Under the pieces are notes generated by a model. The model was not told the DNA's origin, searched no databases, and was given only the letters and a program-made list of their open reading frames with translations. Shown here piece by piece: positions 9,534-18,203 of a stretch of DNA of 64,000 nt (within the stretch, counting starts at the first letter, position 1; each line of letters starts with the position of its first letter). The stretch spans positions 1,178,001 to 1,242,000 of the forward strand of contig NZ_JAEKJR010000001.1 in assembly GCF_017303155.1 (NCBI RefSeq). The letters are read 5' to 3'. The DNA comes from Microbulbifer salipaludis. GTDB taxonomy: Bacteria > Pseudomonadota > Gammaproteobacteria > Pseudomonadales > Cellvibrionaceae. Both the position numbers and the translations under genes were made by a program.

Positions 9534-10137
9534 TCAGGTTTTGATTTTCTTGTACTGCATCCGGTGCGGCGTGGCGTTCTCACCGTTGCGCGCCACGAAG
9601 TCTTCGTGGTACTCGGTGTAGTTGCCTTCAAAGAACACCACATTGCTGTCGCCTTCGTAGGCGAGGATGTGGGTTGCCACCCGGTCGAGGAACCAGCGAT
9701 CGTGCGAGATCACCATGGCGCAGCCGGGGAAGCTCAGCAATGCTTCTTCGAGTGCGCGCAGGGTTTCGATATCGAGGTCGTTGGACGGTTCGTCCAGCAG
9801 CAGCACGTTGGCGCCCTGTTTCAGGGTGTAGGCCAGGTGCAGTCGGCCGCGCTCACCACCGGACAGTTCGCCCACGCGCTTCTGTTGGTCGCTGCCCTTG
9901 AAGTTGAAGCGGCCGATATAGTTGCGTGAGCCCACTTCGTAGTTGTTGATCTTGAGCAGATCCTGGCCGTCTGAAATGCATTCCCACACGGTTTTGTTGT
10001 CGTCGAGATTTTCGCGGCTCTGGTCGACGCTGGCGATCTGTACGGTTTCACCGATTTTGATTTCGCCAGAGTCGGGCTTTTCGGTGCCGTTGATCATGCG
10101 GAACAGGGTGGATTTACCGGCGCCGCTTGTCGCCGAC
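9534..10137 (-). pseudogene. ettA 3' fragment (truncated duplicate)
   Basis: About 200 codons identical or nearly identical in protein to the C-terminal third of the intact EttA at 13696-15360, including [26 protein letters not shown] and the C-terminal YKKIKT. The first ABC domain, the linker arm and most of the second Walker A segment are missing: homology stops near 10137, where the frame runs into unrelated sequence. An open frame from 10199 exists only because the junction added a chance start. There is no sign of a ribosome-binding site there. A one-domain fragment without its Walker A loop context should not be functional. It is a direct repeat of the intact gene, with the TonB receptor gene between them. 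Confidence 0.85.
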
Positions 10138-10199
10138 AAAGGCGCCCTAGCTTTGGGTAAGTGGGATCTGAAACGCTTTTTAGTGCCGTTCGGATGCAC

Positions 10200-10626
10200 G
10201 TAATTAATACAAATATACTAAAAGGCTATGTTTCTGTCGATAATTGAGAAATATAAGGATGATACTGTATCTCTCTTATTTTTTTTGTGATGTCTTCCCT
10301 TCAGATAAATTAATGGTGTGTTCTTTGTCCTTTTGCCGTTGATGTTGGGCGTAACAGCTCATAAATTTTCGGAAACGCATTTTATTTATTCTGAATTTCT
10401 GTAATTAACTGTTTTATATAGCTTTTTTTTTGTGTGCAAAAAATGTGGGCTTCTGATTTTGGGGTCCGCTTCGCATTGTGCCGAATTTTTCGCCAAGCAT
10501 AAGGTGGGGAAGCGTTTGAGGGGGGGGCGGCGGCGTTCGTTGAAAGATATGTGTCGGGTATGTGGCCGCTGGGGGCGGTCATAAAAATTAACTTTATAAA
10601 AACGAAGACCAAAGGGGATCTCTGAT
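10200..10626. other. AT-rich intergenic region upstream of TonB receptor
   Basis: About 430 bases without a gene. The stretch from 10200 to about 10460 is clearly richer in A and T than anything else in the window, with several T-tracts, then it returns to normal composition. It holds the leader of the TonB receptor gene; AAGGGGATC sits just before its ATG. I see no clear operator or riboswitch. Confidence 0.6.
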
Positions 10627-13530
10627 ATGAGTTCTACACGCAATTTGCGTCAAAATCTGGCGAGAAGTGCCCTGGCCCTCGCCATTGGTGCGGCCACGCT
10701 CTCCAGCCAGACAGTTTTTGCCGATGAGACTACCGGTGCCATTCGCGGTGCCGTTGTGAACGTTGAAAATGTCACCAAGGTGACCCTGACCGACCCCGAG
10801 CGTGGCATTACGCGGGATGTTAGTGTGTCCGCCGACGGCAAATTCCGTTTCGGTAGCCTTAACCCGGGCAAATACCAGCTGCAGGTCCTTAATGCGGATG
10901 GTGTTGTTGATACCCAGATGGTACAGGTAGGCCTTGGCGGCACGACCTCTATAACCATGGGTGATACCGGCGTGGAAGAGGTTACTGTGACCGGTGAGCG
11001 CATTTCCCAGGTGGACGTCGGTATTGCCGAGTCTGGTCTGGTGATCTCTGCTGATGAGTTGATGGAGCTGCCGGTTGCGCGCGAGCTGACCGCGGTGACC
11101 CTGCTGGCCCCCGGCGTGAGCCGCGGAGATTCCGCCTTTGGTAACAACACCAGCTTCTCCGGTGCTTCTGTAGCCGAGAACGTGAGCTATGTGAACGGCC
11201 TGAATACCACGAACTTCCGTAACGGTCTGGGCTTCTCCGAGGTGCCGTTCGAGTTCTACGAGAATATCCAGGTCAAGACCGGTGGCTATTCTGCCAAGTT
11301 CGGCCGTTCCACCGGTGGCGTGATGAATGCGACCACCAAGAGTGGTACCAACGATTTTAAATTTGGTACCAACCTTTACTTCGATACCGATGTGGATACC
11401 GCCCCGAACACCCGCACGGCTTTCAACGAAAAGGACGCGCGCGATGAGACCAACACTAACGTTTACGCGTCTGGTGCACTGATCGAAGACCGCCTGTTCT
11501 TCTACGCCCTGTACAACCGTAGTGTTGAGGACCAGGAGTATTACGGCCGTATCAGTGGTCTCGGTTACCAATCTTCCCGTGAGACAGATTTCTGGGGTGT
11601 CAAGCTGGATGGCTACATCACTGAGGATCACCGCGTCGAACTGACCGCGTTCAGCGATGAGCGCGAGACCATCGAAGGTCAATACGACTACGATTCGGAC
11701 ACTGATACACTCGGGGACAAGTACGGTAACACTTACTACGAGCGTGGCGGGATGAACTGGATTGCCACCTATGTGGGCAATCTCACCGATACTCTGGAAC
11801 TCAAGGTTTCCTATGGTGAGAGCGAACAGAACCGCACTACCGTATCCGACGCCGACATGCTTCCGGTTGTTTATGAGTACACGGAAAATGCGGCGGGGGA
11901 GGCTATCTGGACCCCGATGGGTAACTGGACTAACTTCCTGGTGGAAAAAGGGGATGATGCCCGCGAGATGATGCGGGTGGATCTTGCCTGGGACCTGAAT
12001 GATCACTTTATCGAGGTGGGTCTGGACCAGGAAACCAACACTTCCTTCGCCGACAACAATCTGAGTGGCGGGGTGTACTGGCTGCGCGACCCGGATAACC
12101 TGTACAACGAGTGTGACATCGCGAGCGAGTGCCCCTCCGGCGCTAACGTCCGCCGCCGTACTTACAGCGTAGGTGGCAACTTCGAAGTGGTCTCTTCAGC
12201 CTTCTATATCCAGGACACCTGGCGGGTGAGCGACAACCTGGAGCTGCAGGCGGGCCTGCGCAACGAGACCTTCGAAAACAAGAATGCCGAAGGTGCCGCT
12301 TTCATTGAGGTGGACAATCAGTGGGCGCCACGCCTGTCGGCAGTGTGGGATCCAACGGGTGCAGGTAATCAGAAGGTCTTTGCCAACTGGGGCATGTACT
12401 ACCTGCCGATCGCGTCCAATACCAACGTACGTCTGGCGGGTGGTGAGACTTATATCCACGATTACTTCGACTGGGACGGTGACTGTGTAAACGCGGATAC
12501 TACCCCCTGTAATGTGGGTGACCAGTACGATCAGGTTGTCTATGCCGATGGTTCCGTGCCGGACACCCGCGGCCTGGTAGATACCAATATCGAGCCCATG
12601 TACCAGTCTGAATTCATCCTCGGTTACGAGTATGTAATGCAGAATGGCATGCAGCTGGGTGTCAAGGGCATGTACCGTGACCTGAAGGTATCCATTGAGG
12701 ATGTGGCGATCGATGCGGCCGTGATCGATTACTACAACAGCAATGGCACTTGGGACGCGGCTGCCGTAGGTGGCGCTCCTGTTGAGGATGTATTCGACGG
12801 TTTCCATCAGTACGTGCTGACCAACCCGGGCAATGCGATGGGCATCTACATCGAGGAGATGGACGAGTTCATCAACCTGACCGCAGACCAGCTGAACTAC
12901 CCGGAGGCTAAGCGCCAGTATGGTGCGCTGGAGTTCACTTTCAAGCGTCCGTTCGACGGCAAGTGGGCGATGGATGCTTCCTACACCTGGGGGCACAGCT
13001 GGGGTAACAGTGAGGGCTACGTGCGTTCGGATAACGGCCAGGACGATGCCGGCCTGACCACCAACTTTGACCAGCCGGGCCTGCTGGACGGCGGCTACGG
13101 TAACCTGCCGAATGACCGCCGCCACACGGTAAAGGCGTATGGTCATTACAAGCTGGATATGGGCCTGAGCCTGGGTGCCAACTTCATGTGGCAGACCGGA
13201 CGCCCGCTGAACTGCTTCGGTGAGCACCCGACCGACCTGTTCGCCCAGGACTACGGTGACGAATCCTTCTACTGTGATGGCCAGCTGGTTCGGCGCGGAA
13301 GTGTAGGACGCACGCAGAACTACTGGAACCTGGACCTGAGCGCCCAGTATCCGGTTGAGTTCGGCAACAACCAGAAATTGCTGCTGTCTTTGGACGTGTT
13401 CAACGCCCTGAACAACGACACCATTACTGAAGTGAACGAGAGTGGCCTGAACCCGGCGACCTACCTGGAGCCGCTGGTTTACCAGGCTCCGCGTTCTATC
13501 CGCTTAGGCGTTCGCTACGACTTCAACTGA
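10627..13530 (+). CDS. TonB-dependent receptor with carboxypeptidase-regulatory-like N-domain
   Basis: A 967-residue outer-membrane transporter of the Oar-like type. A signal peptide (ending about VFADE) is followed by a regulatory beta-sandwich domain (GAIRGAVVNVENVTKVTLTDPERGITRDV), then a plug (EEVTVTGERI, ELPVARELTAVTLLAPGV, SFSGASVAENVSYVNGLNTTNFRNG) and a long barrel ending RLGVRYDFN. Receptors of this build import large substrates such as glycans or peptides using the proton-motive force through TonB; the substrate here is not readable from sequence. A good ribosome site (AGGGGATC) precedes the ATG, and a terminator follows at 13602. It sits alone between the two ettA copies. Confidence 0.9.
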   Translation: MSSTRNLRQNLARSALALAIGAATLSSQTVFADETTGAIRGAVVNVENVTKVTLTDPERGITRDVSVSADGKFRFGSLNPGKYQLQVLNADGVVDTQMVQVGLGGTTSITMGDTGVEEVTVTGERISQVDVGIAESGLVISADELMELPVARELTAVTLLAPGVSRGDSAFGNNTSFSGASVAENVSYVNGLNTTNFRNGLGFSEVPFEFYENIQVKTGGYSAKFGRSTGGVMNATTKSGTNDFKFGTNLYFDTDVDTAPNTRTAFNEKDARDETNTNVYASGALIEDRLFFYALYNRSVEDQEYYGRISGLGYQSSRETDFWGVKLDGYITEDHRVELTAFSDERETIEGQYDYDSDTDTLGDKYGNTYYERGGMNWIATYVGNLTDTLELKVSYGESEQNRTTVSDADMLPVVYEYTENAAGEAIWTPMGNWTNFLVEKGDDAREMMRVDLAWDLNDHFIEVGLDQETNTSFADNNLSGGVYWLRDPDNLYNECDIASECPSGANVRRRTYSVGGNFEVVSSAFYIQDTWRVSDNLELQAGLRNETFENKNAEGAAFIEVDNQWAPRLSAVWDPTGAGNQKVFANWGMYYLPIASNTNVRLAGGETYIHDYFDWDGDCVNADTTPCNVGDQYDQVVYADGSVPDTRGLVDTNIEPMYQSEFILGYEYVMQNGMQLGVKGMYRDLKVSIEDVAIDAAVIDYYNSNGTWDAAAVGGAPVEDVFDGFHQYVLTNPGNAMGIYIEEMDEFINLTADQLNYPEAKRQYGALEFTFKRPFDGKWAMDASYTWGHSWGNSEGYVRSDNGQDDAGLTTNFDQPGLLDGGYGNLPNDRRHTVKAYGHYKLDMGLSLGANFMWQTGRPLNCFGEHPTDLFAQDYGDESFYCDGQLVRRGSVGRTQNYWNLDLSAQYPVEFGNNQKLLLSLDVFNALNNDTITEVNESGLNPATYLEPLVYQAPRSIRLGVRYDFN

Positions 13531-13601
13531 CCTAATCGGTTGACATAAAAATTATCCGCCAAGTTACCCTTAGAGGGGGCTGGCGGAACCTCTCTTACTT
13601 G

Positions 13602-13631
13602 AGCCAACCCCTTGCCGGGTTGGCTTTTTTA
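13602..13631 (+). terminator. Rho-independent terminator of the TonB receptor gene
   Basis: Perfect stem AGCCAACC/GGTTGGCT with a short loop, followed by six T, 70 bases after the receptor stop. Confidence 0.9.
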
Positions 13632-13651
13632 TTGTGCGAAATTCCGGCAAT

Positions 13652-13676
13652 AAAAAAGCCCGCAACTGCGGGCTTG
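13652..13676 (-). terminator. Rho-independent terminator of ettA
   Basis: Six A then GCCCGCA...TGCGGGC, read on the minus strand as hairpin plus U-tract, 20 bases after the ettA stop. Confidence 0.9.
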
Positions 13677-13695
13677 TTCATTTCTGCAAAACCGA

Positions 13696-15360
13696 TCAGG
13701 TTTTGATTTTCTTGTACTGCATCCGATGCGGGGTGGCATTCTCACCGTTGCGCGCCACGAAGTCTTCGTGGTACTCGGTGTAGTTGCCTTCAAAGAACAC
13801 CACGTTGCTGTCGCCTTCGTAGGCGAGGATGTGGGTTGCCACCCGGTCGAGGAACCAGCGATCGTGCGAGATCACCATGGCGCAGCCGGGGAAGCTCAGC
13901 AATGCTTCTTCCAGTGCGCGCAGGGTTTCGATGTCGAGGTCGTTGGACGGTTCGTCCAGCAGCAGCACGTTGGCGCCCTGTTTCAGGGTGTAGGCCAGGT
14001 GCAGTCGGCCGCGCTCACCACCGGACAGTTCGCCCACGCGCTTCTGTTGGTCGCTGCCCTTGAAGTTGAAGCGGCCGATATAGTTGCGTGAGCCCACTTC
14101 GTAGTTGTTGATCTTGAGCAGATCCTGGCCGTCTGAAATGCATTCCCACACGGTTTTGTTGTCGTCGAGATTTTCGCGGCTCTGGTCGACGCTGGCGATC
14201 TGTACCGTTTCGCCGATCTTGATCTCACCGGAATCCGGTTGCTCCTTGCCAGTGATCATGCGGAACAGGGTGGATTTGCCCGCACCGTTACCGCCGACGA
14301 TGCCGACGATGGCACCCTTGGGTACGCGGAACGACAGGTTGTCGATGAGGACGCGGTCGCCAAAGGATTTGCTTACGTTGACCAGCTCGATCACGTTGTC
14401 ACCCAGGCGCTCGCCCGGCGGAATGTAGATCTCGTTGGTTTCGTTGCGGGCCTGGAATTCCTGGGACTGCATTTCTTCCAGGCGGGACAGACGGGCCTTG
14501 TTCTTGGACTGGCGGCCTTTGGGGTTCTGGCGGGCCCACTCCAGTTCCTTCTGCATGGCCTTGGCGCGTGCCTGCTCGCCTTTCTGCTCCTGCTCCAGGC
14601 GCTTCTCTTTCTGTTCCAGCCAGGTGGTGTAGTTACCTTCCCAGGGGATACCGTGGCCGCGGTCCAGTTCCAGAATCCAGCCGGCCACATTGTCGAGGAA
14701 GTAGCGGTCGTGGGTAATGGCGACCACGGTGCCGTCGAAGTCGTGCAGGAAGCGCTCCAGCCAGTACACGGATTCGGCGTCCAGGTGGTTGGTGGGCTCG
14801 TCCAGCAGCAGCATGTCCGGGCGGGATAGCAGCAGGCGGCACAGGGCCACGCGGCGCTTTTCACCGCCGGATAGGTTGTTCACATCGGCGTCCCAAGGTG
14901 GCAGGCGCAGGGCGTCCGCGGCCACTTCAAGGCGGTGTTCCAGGTTGTGGGCGTCCCACGCCTGAATGACGTCTTCGAACTGCTGTTGTTTTTTGGCCAG
15001 GGCATCGAAGTCAGCGTCGGGCTCGGCGTAGTCGGCGTAGACCTGTTCGAGGCCGGCGAGGGCGTCGATGGCTTCGCGCATGCCGTCTTCGACATTGCCG
15101 CGCACGTTCTTGGCCGGGTCCAGTTGCGGCTCCTGGGGCAGGTAGCCGACCTTGATGCCGGGCATGGCGCGGGCTTCACCGTTATAGTCCTGGTCGACCC
15201 CGGCCATGATACGCAGCAGGGTGGACTTACCGGCACCGTTGAGGCCGAGCACGCCGATTTTGGCGCCAGGGAAGAAGGACAGGGAAATATCTTTCAGGAT
15301 TTCGCGCTTGGGCGGAACAACCTTGCCCACGCGGTTCATTGTGTATACGTATTCAGCCAT
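13696..15360 (-). CDS. ettA: Energy-dependent translational throttle protein EttA (ABC-F)
   Basis: A 554-residue soluble ABC-F ATPase that binds the ribosomal E site and gates entry into elongation according to ATP/ADP. Two ABC domains are present: Walker A GLNGAGKS at residues 39-46, signature LSGGEKRRVALC, Walker B LLLDEPTNHLD; then [21 protein letters not shown] and [11 protein letters not shown]. Between them is a charged P-site tRNA-interacting arm (EKRLEQEQKGEQARAKAMQKELEW). The start MAEYVYTMNRVGKVVPPKREIL matches EttA; the frame extends 21 codons further but those residues fit nothing. A truncated 3' copy lies 4 kb away at 9534. Confidence 0.97.
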   Translation of the reverse strand: MAEYVYTMNRVGKVVPPKREILKDISLSFFPGAKIGVLGLNGAGKSTLLRIMAGVDQDYNGEARAMPGIKVGYLPQEPQLDPAKNVRGNVEDGMREAIDALAGLEQVYADYAEPDADFDALAKKQQQFEDVIQAWDAHNLEHRLEVAADALRLPPWDADVNNLSGGEKRRVALCRLLLSRPDMLLLDEPTNHLDAESVYWLERFLHDFDGTVVAITHDRYFLDNVAGWILELDRGHGIPWEGNYTTWLEQKEKRLEQEQKGEQARAKAMQKELEWARQNPKGRQSKNKARLSRLEEMQSQEFQARNETNEIYIPPGERLGDNVIELVNVSKSFGDRVLIDNLSFRVPKGAIVGIVGGNGAGKSTLFRMITGKEQPDSGEIKIGETVQIASVDQSRENLDDNKTVWECISDGQDLLKINNYEVGSRNYIGRFNFKGSDQQKRVGELSGGERGRLHLAYTLKQGANVLLLDEPSNDLDIETLRALEEALLSFPGCAMVISHDRWFLDRVATHILAYEGDSNVVFFEGNYTEYHEDFVARNGENATPHRMQYKKIKT

Positions 15361-15492
15361 TAGAGCTCTAATCCAGTCGGTCAGAATTTGGGCGCAAGTT
15401 ATCAGTTTGTTGGAAAACTTCAACCTGCTCTTTATGTGGGTGGGGCCTCAGAAGTCATGCGGTGGATGTCCGATAGCGCTGTGGCGGCACTG

Positions 15493-15606
15493 CTATCGGG
15501 AAACCCCTCGCAAGACACGAGCTAGGCGCCCCCCCTCAACCGATCTATGGGGGCTCTTCTAAAACGTCCCTGTTTTAGAAGGTCTCGCATGGGGTTTCCC
15601 GGTATC
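15493..15606 (-). repeat. Structured repeat family R1, copy 1 (reverse)
   Basis: Outer arms CTATCGGGAAACCCC (15493-15507) and GGGGTTTCCCGGTATC (15591-15606) pair. Inside, TTCTAAAAC and GTTTTAGAA (15557-15565, 15572-15580) form a perfect 9-bp stem whose loop read on the minus strand is AGGGAC, the same loop as in the other copies. It also shares a GGGGGGCGCCTAGC segment with the copy at 39065. Confidence 0.75.
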
Positions 15607-15694
15607 AGCGCCTTCCCTTCGGATTCGGTAGATTCTAAATACTTCCGCGTTGCCGGCTACGATGTCCAAGCCCCTGATGCTAAGGCGGAGTGGC

Positions 15695-15784
15695 GGGGAA
15701 AGGTTTTCAAAAGCGTCGGCGACAGGGACGTCGCCGACGCAGCGTACAGGGATGTATCCACAGCGGTTTTGAAAACCTTTCCCC
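15695..15784 (+). repeat. Structured repeat family R1, copy 2
   Basis: Perfect 18-bp outer arms GGGGAAAGGTTTTCAAAA (15695-15712) and its complement at 15767-15784. Inside is a perfect 11-bp stem GCGTCGGCGAC/GTCGCCGACGC (15713-15740, loop AGGGAC) and a small stem GTACA/TGTAT closed by GGGA. Confidence 0.9.
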
Positions 15785-15909
15785 GGTGCTTCGCCGCCAC
15801 CATAGGAGCGATAGGACGTACCACCGAACATCGCAGGGTGAAGGAGGTAATGCCACCATCACCTCTTCTATGTTTAACTTTGCCTCAAACAAGACTACCG
15901 GGAACCAGT

Positions 15910-17019
15910 ATGACCCAGGAATCACCTCTTATCGTCGAACGTCAGGGCCCCATCGGTAAACTGACGCTCAATCTGCCCAAAGCCCTGAATGCGCTCAGCC
16001 TGGACATGATCGACCGGATGGCAGCCCAGCTGGATGCGTGGGAGTCTGATGACAGTGTTGCCTGTATCTGGATCGAGGGTGCCGGCGGCAAGGCACTGTG
16101 TGCCGGTGGCGATGTGGTGGCGCTGTACAAAGCATCCGGAAGTTACGGTGAGCAGGGTGCCAGCCAGTTTGTGCAGGACTTCTTCACCCGCGAGTATCGC
16201 CTCGACTACCGCATTCATACCTACCCGAAGCCCATTGTGGTGTGGGGCAGCGGCATCGTCATGGGGGGCGGCATCGGGATCATGAGTGGTGCCAGCCATC
16301 GCATTGTTACCGAGACCACCCGTATGGCCATGCCGGAAATCACCATCGGCTTGTTCCCGGATGTGGGGGGCAGCTGGTTCCTGAATCGCATGCCCGGCCG
16401 TACCGGTCTGTTTCTCGGTCTTACCGGTGCGCAGTTCAATGGCACCGATGCGCTGTACTGTGGCATGGCGGATCGCTTGCTGCCGAGCGAGGCCAGCGCG
16501 GCGCTGCTTGAGCGGCTGGCGGAGCAACCGTTTGCAGGCAATGGCCAGGAGAACCATGCACTGGTCAGCCGTGCCGTGCAGTCTCTGGAGCTGTCCGCCG
16601 CGGAGCAGCCGGCGCCCAATCTGCGCACGCATTACGATGAGATCCAGCAGCTCACCGATGCGCCGACCCTGCCAGAAGTCTATCGGGATATCGTCAATTA
16701 CAGCGGTGAAGACCCCTGGCTACAGCGCGCCGCGAAAACACTGCAGGCCGGTTGCCCGCTGACGGCCTGGATTGTGTGGGAGCAATTGCGTCGCGGCAAA
16801 CACCTGTCACTGGCACAGGTACTGCAAATGGAACTGGCACTGGCCATGAATATGTGCAGCAATGGGCAGGTAAAAGAAGGCGTGCGTGCGCTGCTGATTG
16901 ACAAGGATCGCAGCCCCGTATGGCAGCCCGCGCAGATAGATGAGGTCACAGCGGAGCAGGTGGAGACCTGTTTTGCCGAGCCGTGGGATGGAGAGAACCC
17001 GCTAGCAGACCTTGAGTAA
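15910..17019 (+). CDS. 3-hydroxyisobutyryl-CoA hydrolase (enoyl-CoA hydratase family)
   Basis: A 369-residue crotonase-fold protein of the HIBCH type, which releases free 3-hydroxyisobutyrate from its CoA ester in valine breakdown. The oxyanion-hole segments are GAGGKALCAGGDVVALYKA and GSGIVMGGGIGIMSGASHRIVTE, and MPEITIGLFPDVGGSWFLNRMPG is the family's signature stretch. Length and a long C-terminal region match HIBCH rather than ordinary enoyl-CoA hydratases (about 260 residues). The start MTQESPLIVERQGPIGKL was chosen because it begins the fold; the frame runs on upstream through a repeat. The next gene encodes the following step of the pathway, so the two likely work together. Confidence 0.92.
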   Translation: MTQESPLIVERQGPIGKLTLNLPKALNALSLDMIDRMAAQLDAWESDDSVACIWIEGAGGKALCAGGDVVALYKASGSYGEQGASQFVQDFFTREYRLDYRIHTYPKPIVVWGSGIVMGGGIGIMSGASHRIVTETTRMAMPEITIGLFPDVGGSWFLNRMPGRTGLFLGLTGAQFNGTDALYCGMADRLLPSEASAALLERLAEQPFAGNGQENHALVSRAVQSLELSAAEQPAPNLRTHYDEIQQLTDAPTLPEVYRDIVNYSGEDPWLQRAAKTLQAGCPLTAWIVWEQLRRGKHLSLAQVLQMELALAMNMCSNGQVKEGVRALLIDKDRSPVWQPAQIDEVTAEQVETCFAEPWDGENPLADLE

Positions 17020-17022
17020 GTC

Positions 17023-17097
17023 GGTGGATGCGCTGGGCTTATCCACCCTACGGTACTCATTCGATTTTGTAGGGTGGATAAGCGCAGCGCACCCACC
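17023..17097. repeat. Hyphenated palindrome R2, copy 1
   Basis: Two 29-base half-sites (17023-17051 and 17069-17097) in inverted orientation, each with the core GGGTGGATAAGCGCAGCGCA or its complement, around a 17-base spacer. It lies between the two valine genes and could form a long hairpin in the mRNA. Confidence 0.85.
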
Positions 17098-17137
17098 ATG
17101 CCAACTAGAAAAATAATAAATACCTGGAGAGGAAAGC

Positions 17138-18046
17138 ATGAACCCGATCAAACACATCGCCTTTATCGGCCTTGGCAATATGGGCGGGCCCATGGCGGCA
17201 AACCTAGTAAAGAAAGGCTTCACCGTCACCGCCTTTGATCTGTCGGCGCCCATGCTGGAGAAGGCGGTAGCCAACGGTTGCCACAAGGCCGCCAGTGCGC
17301 ATGCCGCACTCGAAGGCGCGGATGTGGTGGTGTCCATGTTGCCCAGTGGCGAAGCAGTGCGCTCTTTGTACCTCGGGGTGCACGGCTTATTACAGAGCAT
17401 GGATGCCGCCACCCTGCTGATTGACTGTTCTACCATCGCCGCCAACGATGCGCGCCAGTTAATTGCTGCCGCGGGCGAGCGCGGCATTGCGGCGCTGGAC
17501 GCACCGGTTTCCGGTGGCACCGCGGCGGCGACAGCGGGCACGTTGTCATTTATGTGTGGCGGAGACGAAGACGCTATTGCTCGCGCGCGCCCGGTTCTGG
17601 AAGCCATGGGAGCGAATATTTTTCACGCGGGCCCCGCCGGCAGCGGGCAGGTGGCAAAGATCTGCAACAACATGCTGCTGGCCATTCACATGATTGGCAC
17701 CGCCGAGGCGTTGCAGCTGGGGGTGGATAACGGCCTTGATCCGGCGGTGCTGTCCGACATCATGCGGGCCAGCTCCGGTGGCAACTGGTCGCTGGAGAAA
17801 TACAATCCCTATCCCGGTGTGATGGAAAATGTCCCCGCTGCGCGCAACTATGAGGGCGGTTTTTCTGTGGCGTTAATGCTGAAAGACCTGGGGCTCGCCA
17901 TGGATACGGCTGCTGGCAGCGCGTCCTCGACACCGCTCGGTGCACTGGCCAAAAATCTTTACCAGCTGCACGGTGGAGACCCGATCAATCAGGTGCTGGA
18001 CTTTTCGTCCATTCAAAACCTGTTCCGCCGCCCGGTGGGTGACTGA
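17138..18046 (+). CDS. mmsB: 3-hydroxyisobutyrate dehydrogenase
   Basis: A 302-residue NAD-dependent beta-hydroxyacid dehydrogenase that oxidises 3-hydroxyisobutyrate to methylmalonate semialdehyde. Visible motifs: Rossmann FIGLGNMGGPMAANLVKKGF at the N-terminus, DAPVSGGTAAATAGTLSFMCGG for substrate binding, and GQVAKICNNMLLAIHMIGTAEA carrying the catalytic Lys. SSGGNWSLEKYNP and FSVALMLKDLGLAMDTA are typical of MmsB. GAGAGGAAAGC gives a good ribosome site before the ATG. It follows the hydrolase of the same pathway, separated only by the R2 palindrome. A semialdehyde dehydrogenase (mmsA) is not in the window. Confidence 0.95.
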   Translation: MNPIKHIAFIGLGNMGGPMAANLVKKGFTVTAFDLSAPMLEKAVANGCHKAASAHAALEGADVVVSMLPSGEAVRSLYLGVHGLLQSMDAATLLIDCSTIAANDARQLIAAAGERGIAALDAPVSGGTAAATAGTLSFMCGGDEDAIARARPVLEAMGANIFHAGPAGSGQVAKICNNMLLAIHMIGTAEALQLGVDNGLDPAVLSDIMRASSGGNWSLEKYNPYPGVMENVPAARNYEGGFSVALMLKDLGLAMDTAAGSASSTPLGALAKNLYQLHGGDPINQVLDFSSIQNLFRRPVGD

Positions 18047-18075
18047 TAGAAAGTTCAGCGCGGCGTCCTGTGCGA

Positions 18076-18089
18076 TTGATTTGAATCAA
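18076..18089. promoter_or_regulatory. FNR/Anr box upstream of ompW
   Basis: TTGATTTGAATCAA is a full match to the FNR consensus TTGAT-N4-ATCAA. It lies 115 bases before the OmpW start, leaving room for an activating site near -41. Confidence 0.88.
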
Positions 18090-18203
18090 AGGGCGCGTTT
18101 ACCCAATCGTTACTCTGTGCCCGTCTCAAAGAAGCGCCACACCAATAACGCTAAACAGCGTGCCGGCGAGACGGAAGCATAGATAAATGATTGGGAGATC
18201 ATC

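Larger units (their letters stand above)
15361..15909. other. Gene-free region with two opposed structured repeats
   Basis: About 550 bases between divergent ettA and the 3-hydroxyisobutyryl-CoA hydrolase gene. It holds two copies of the structured repeat family, one on each strand (15493-15606 and 15695-15784). Open frames crossing it read through the palindromes and have no family resemblance. Confidence 0.7.

Noticed and set aside
10594..12006. 470-codon frame antisense to the TonB receptor
   Set aside because: Shadow of a strongly biased coding gene. The receptor on the plus strand has complete plug and barrel motifs; the antisense reading has none.
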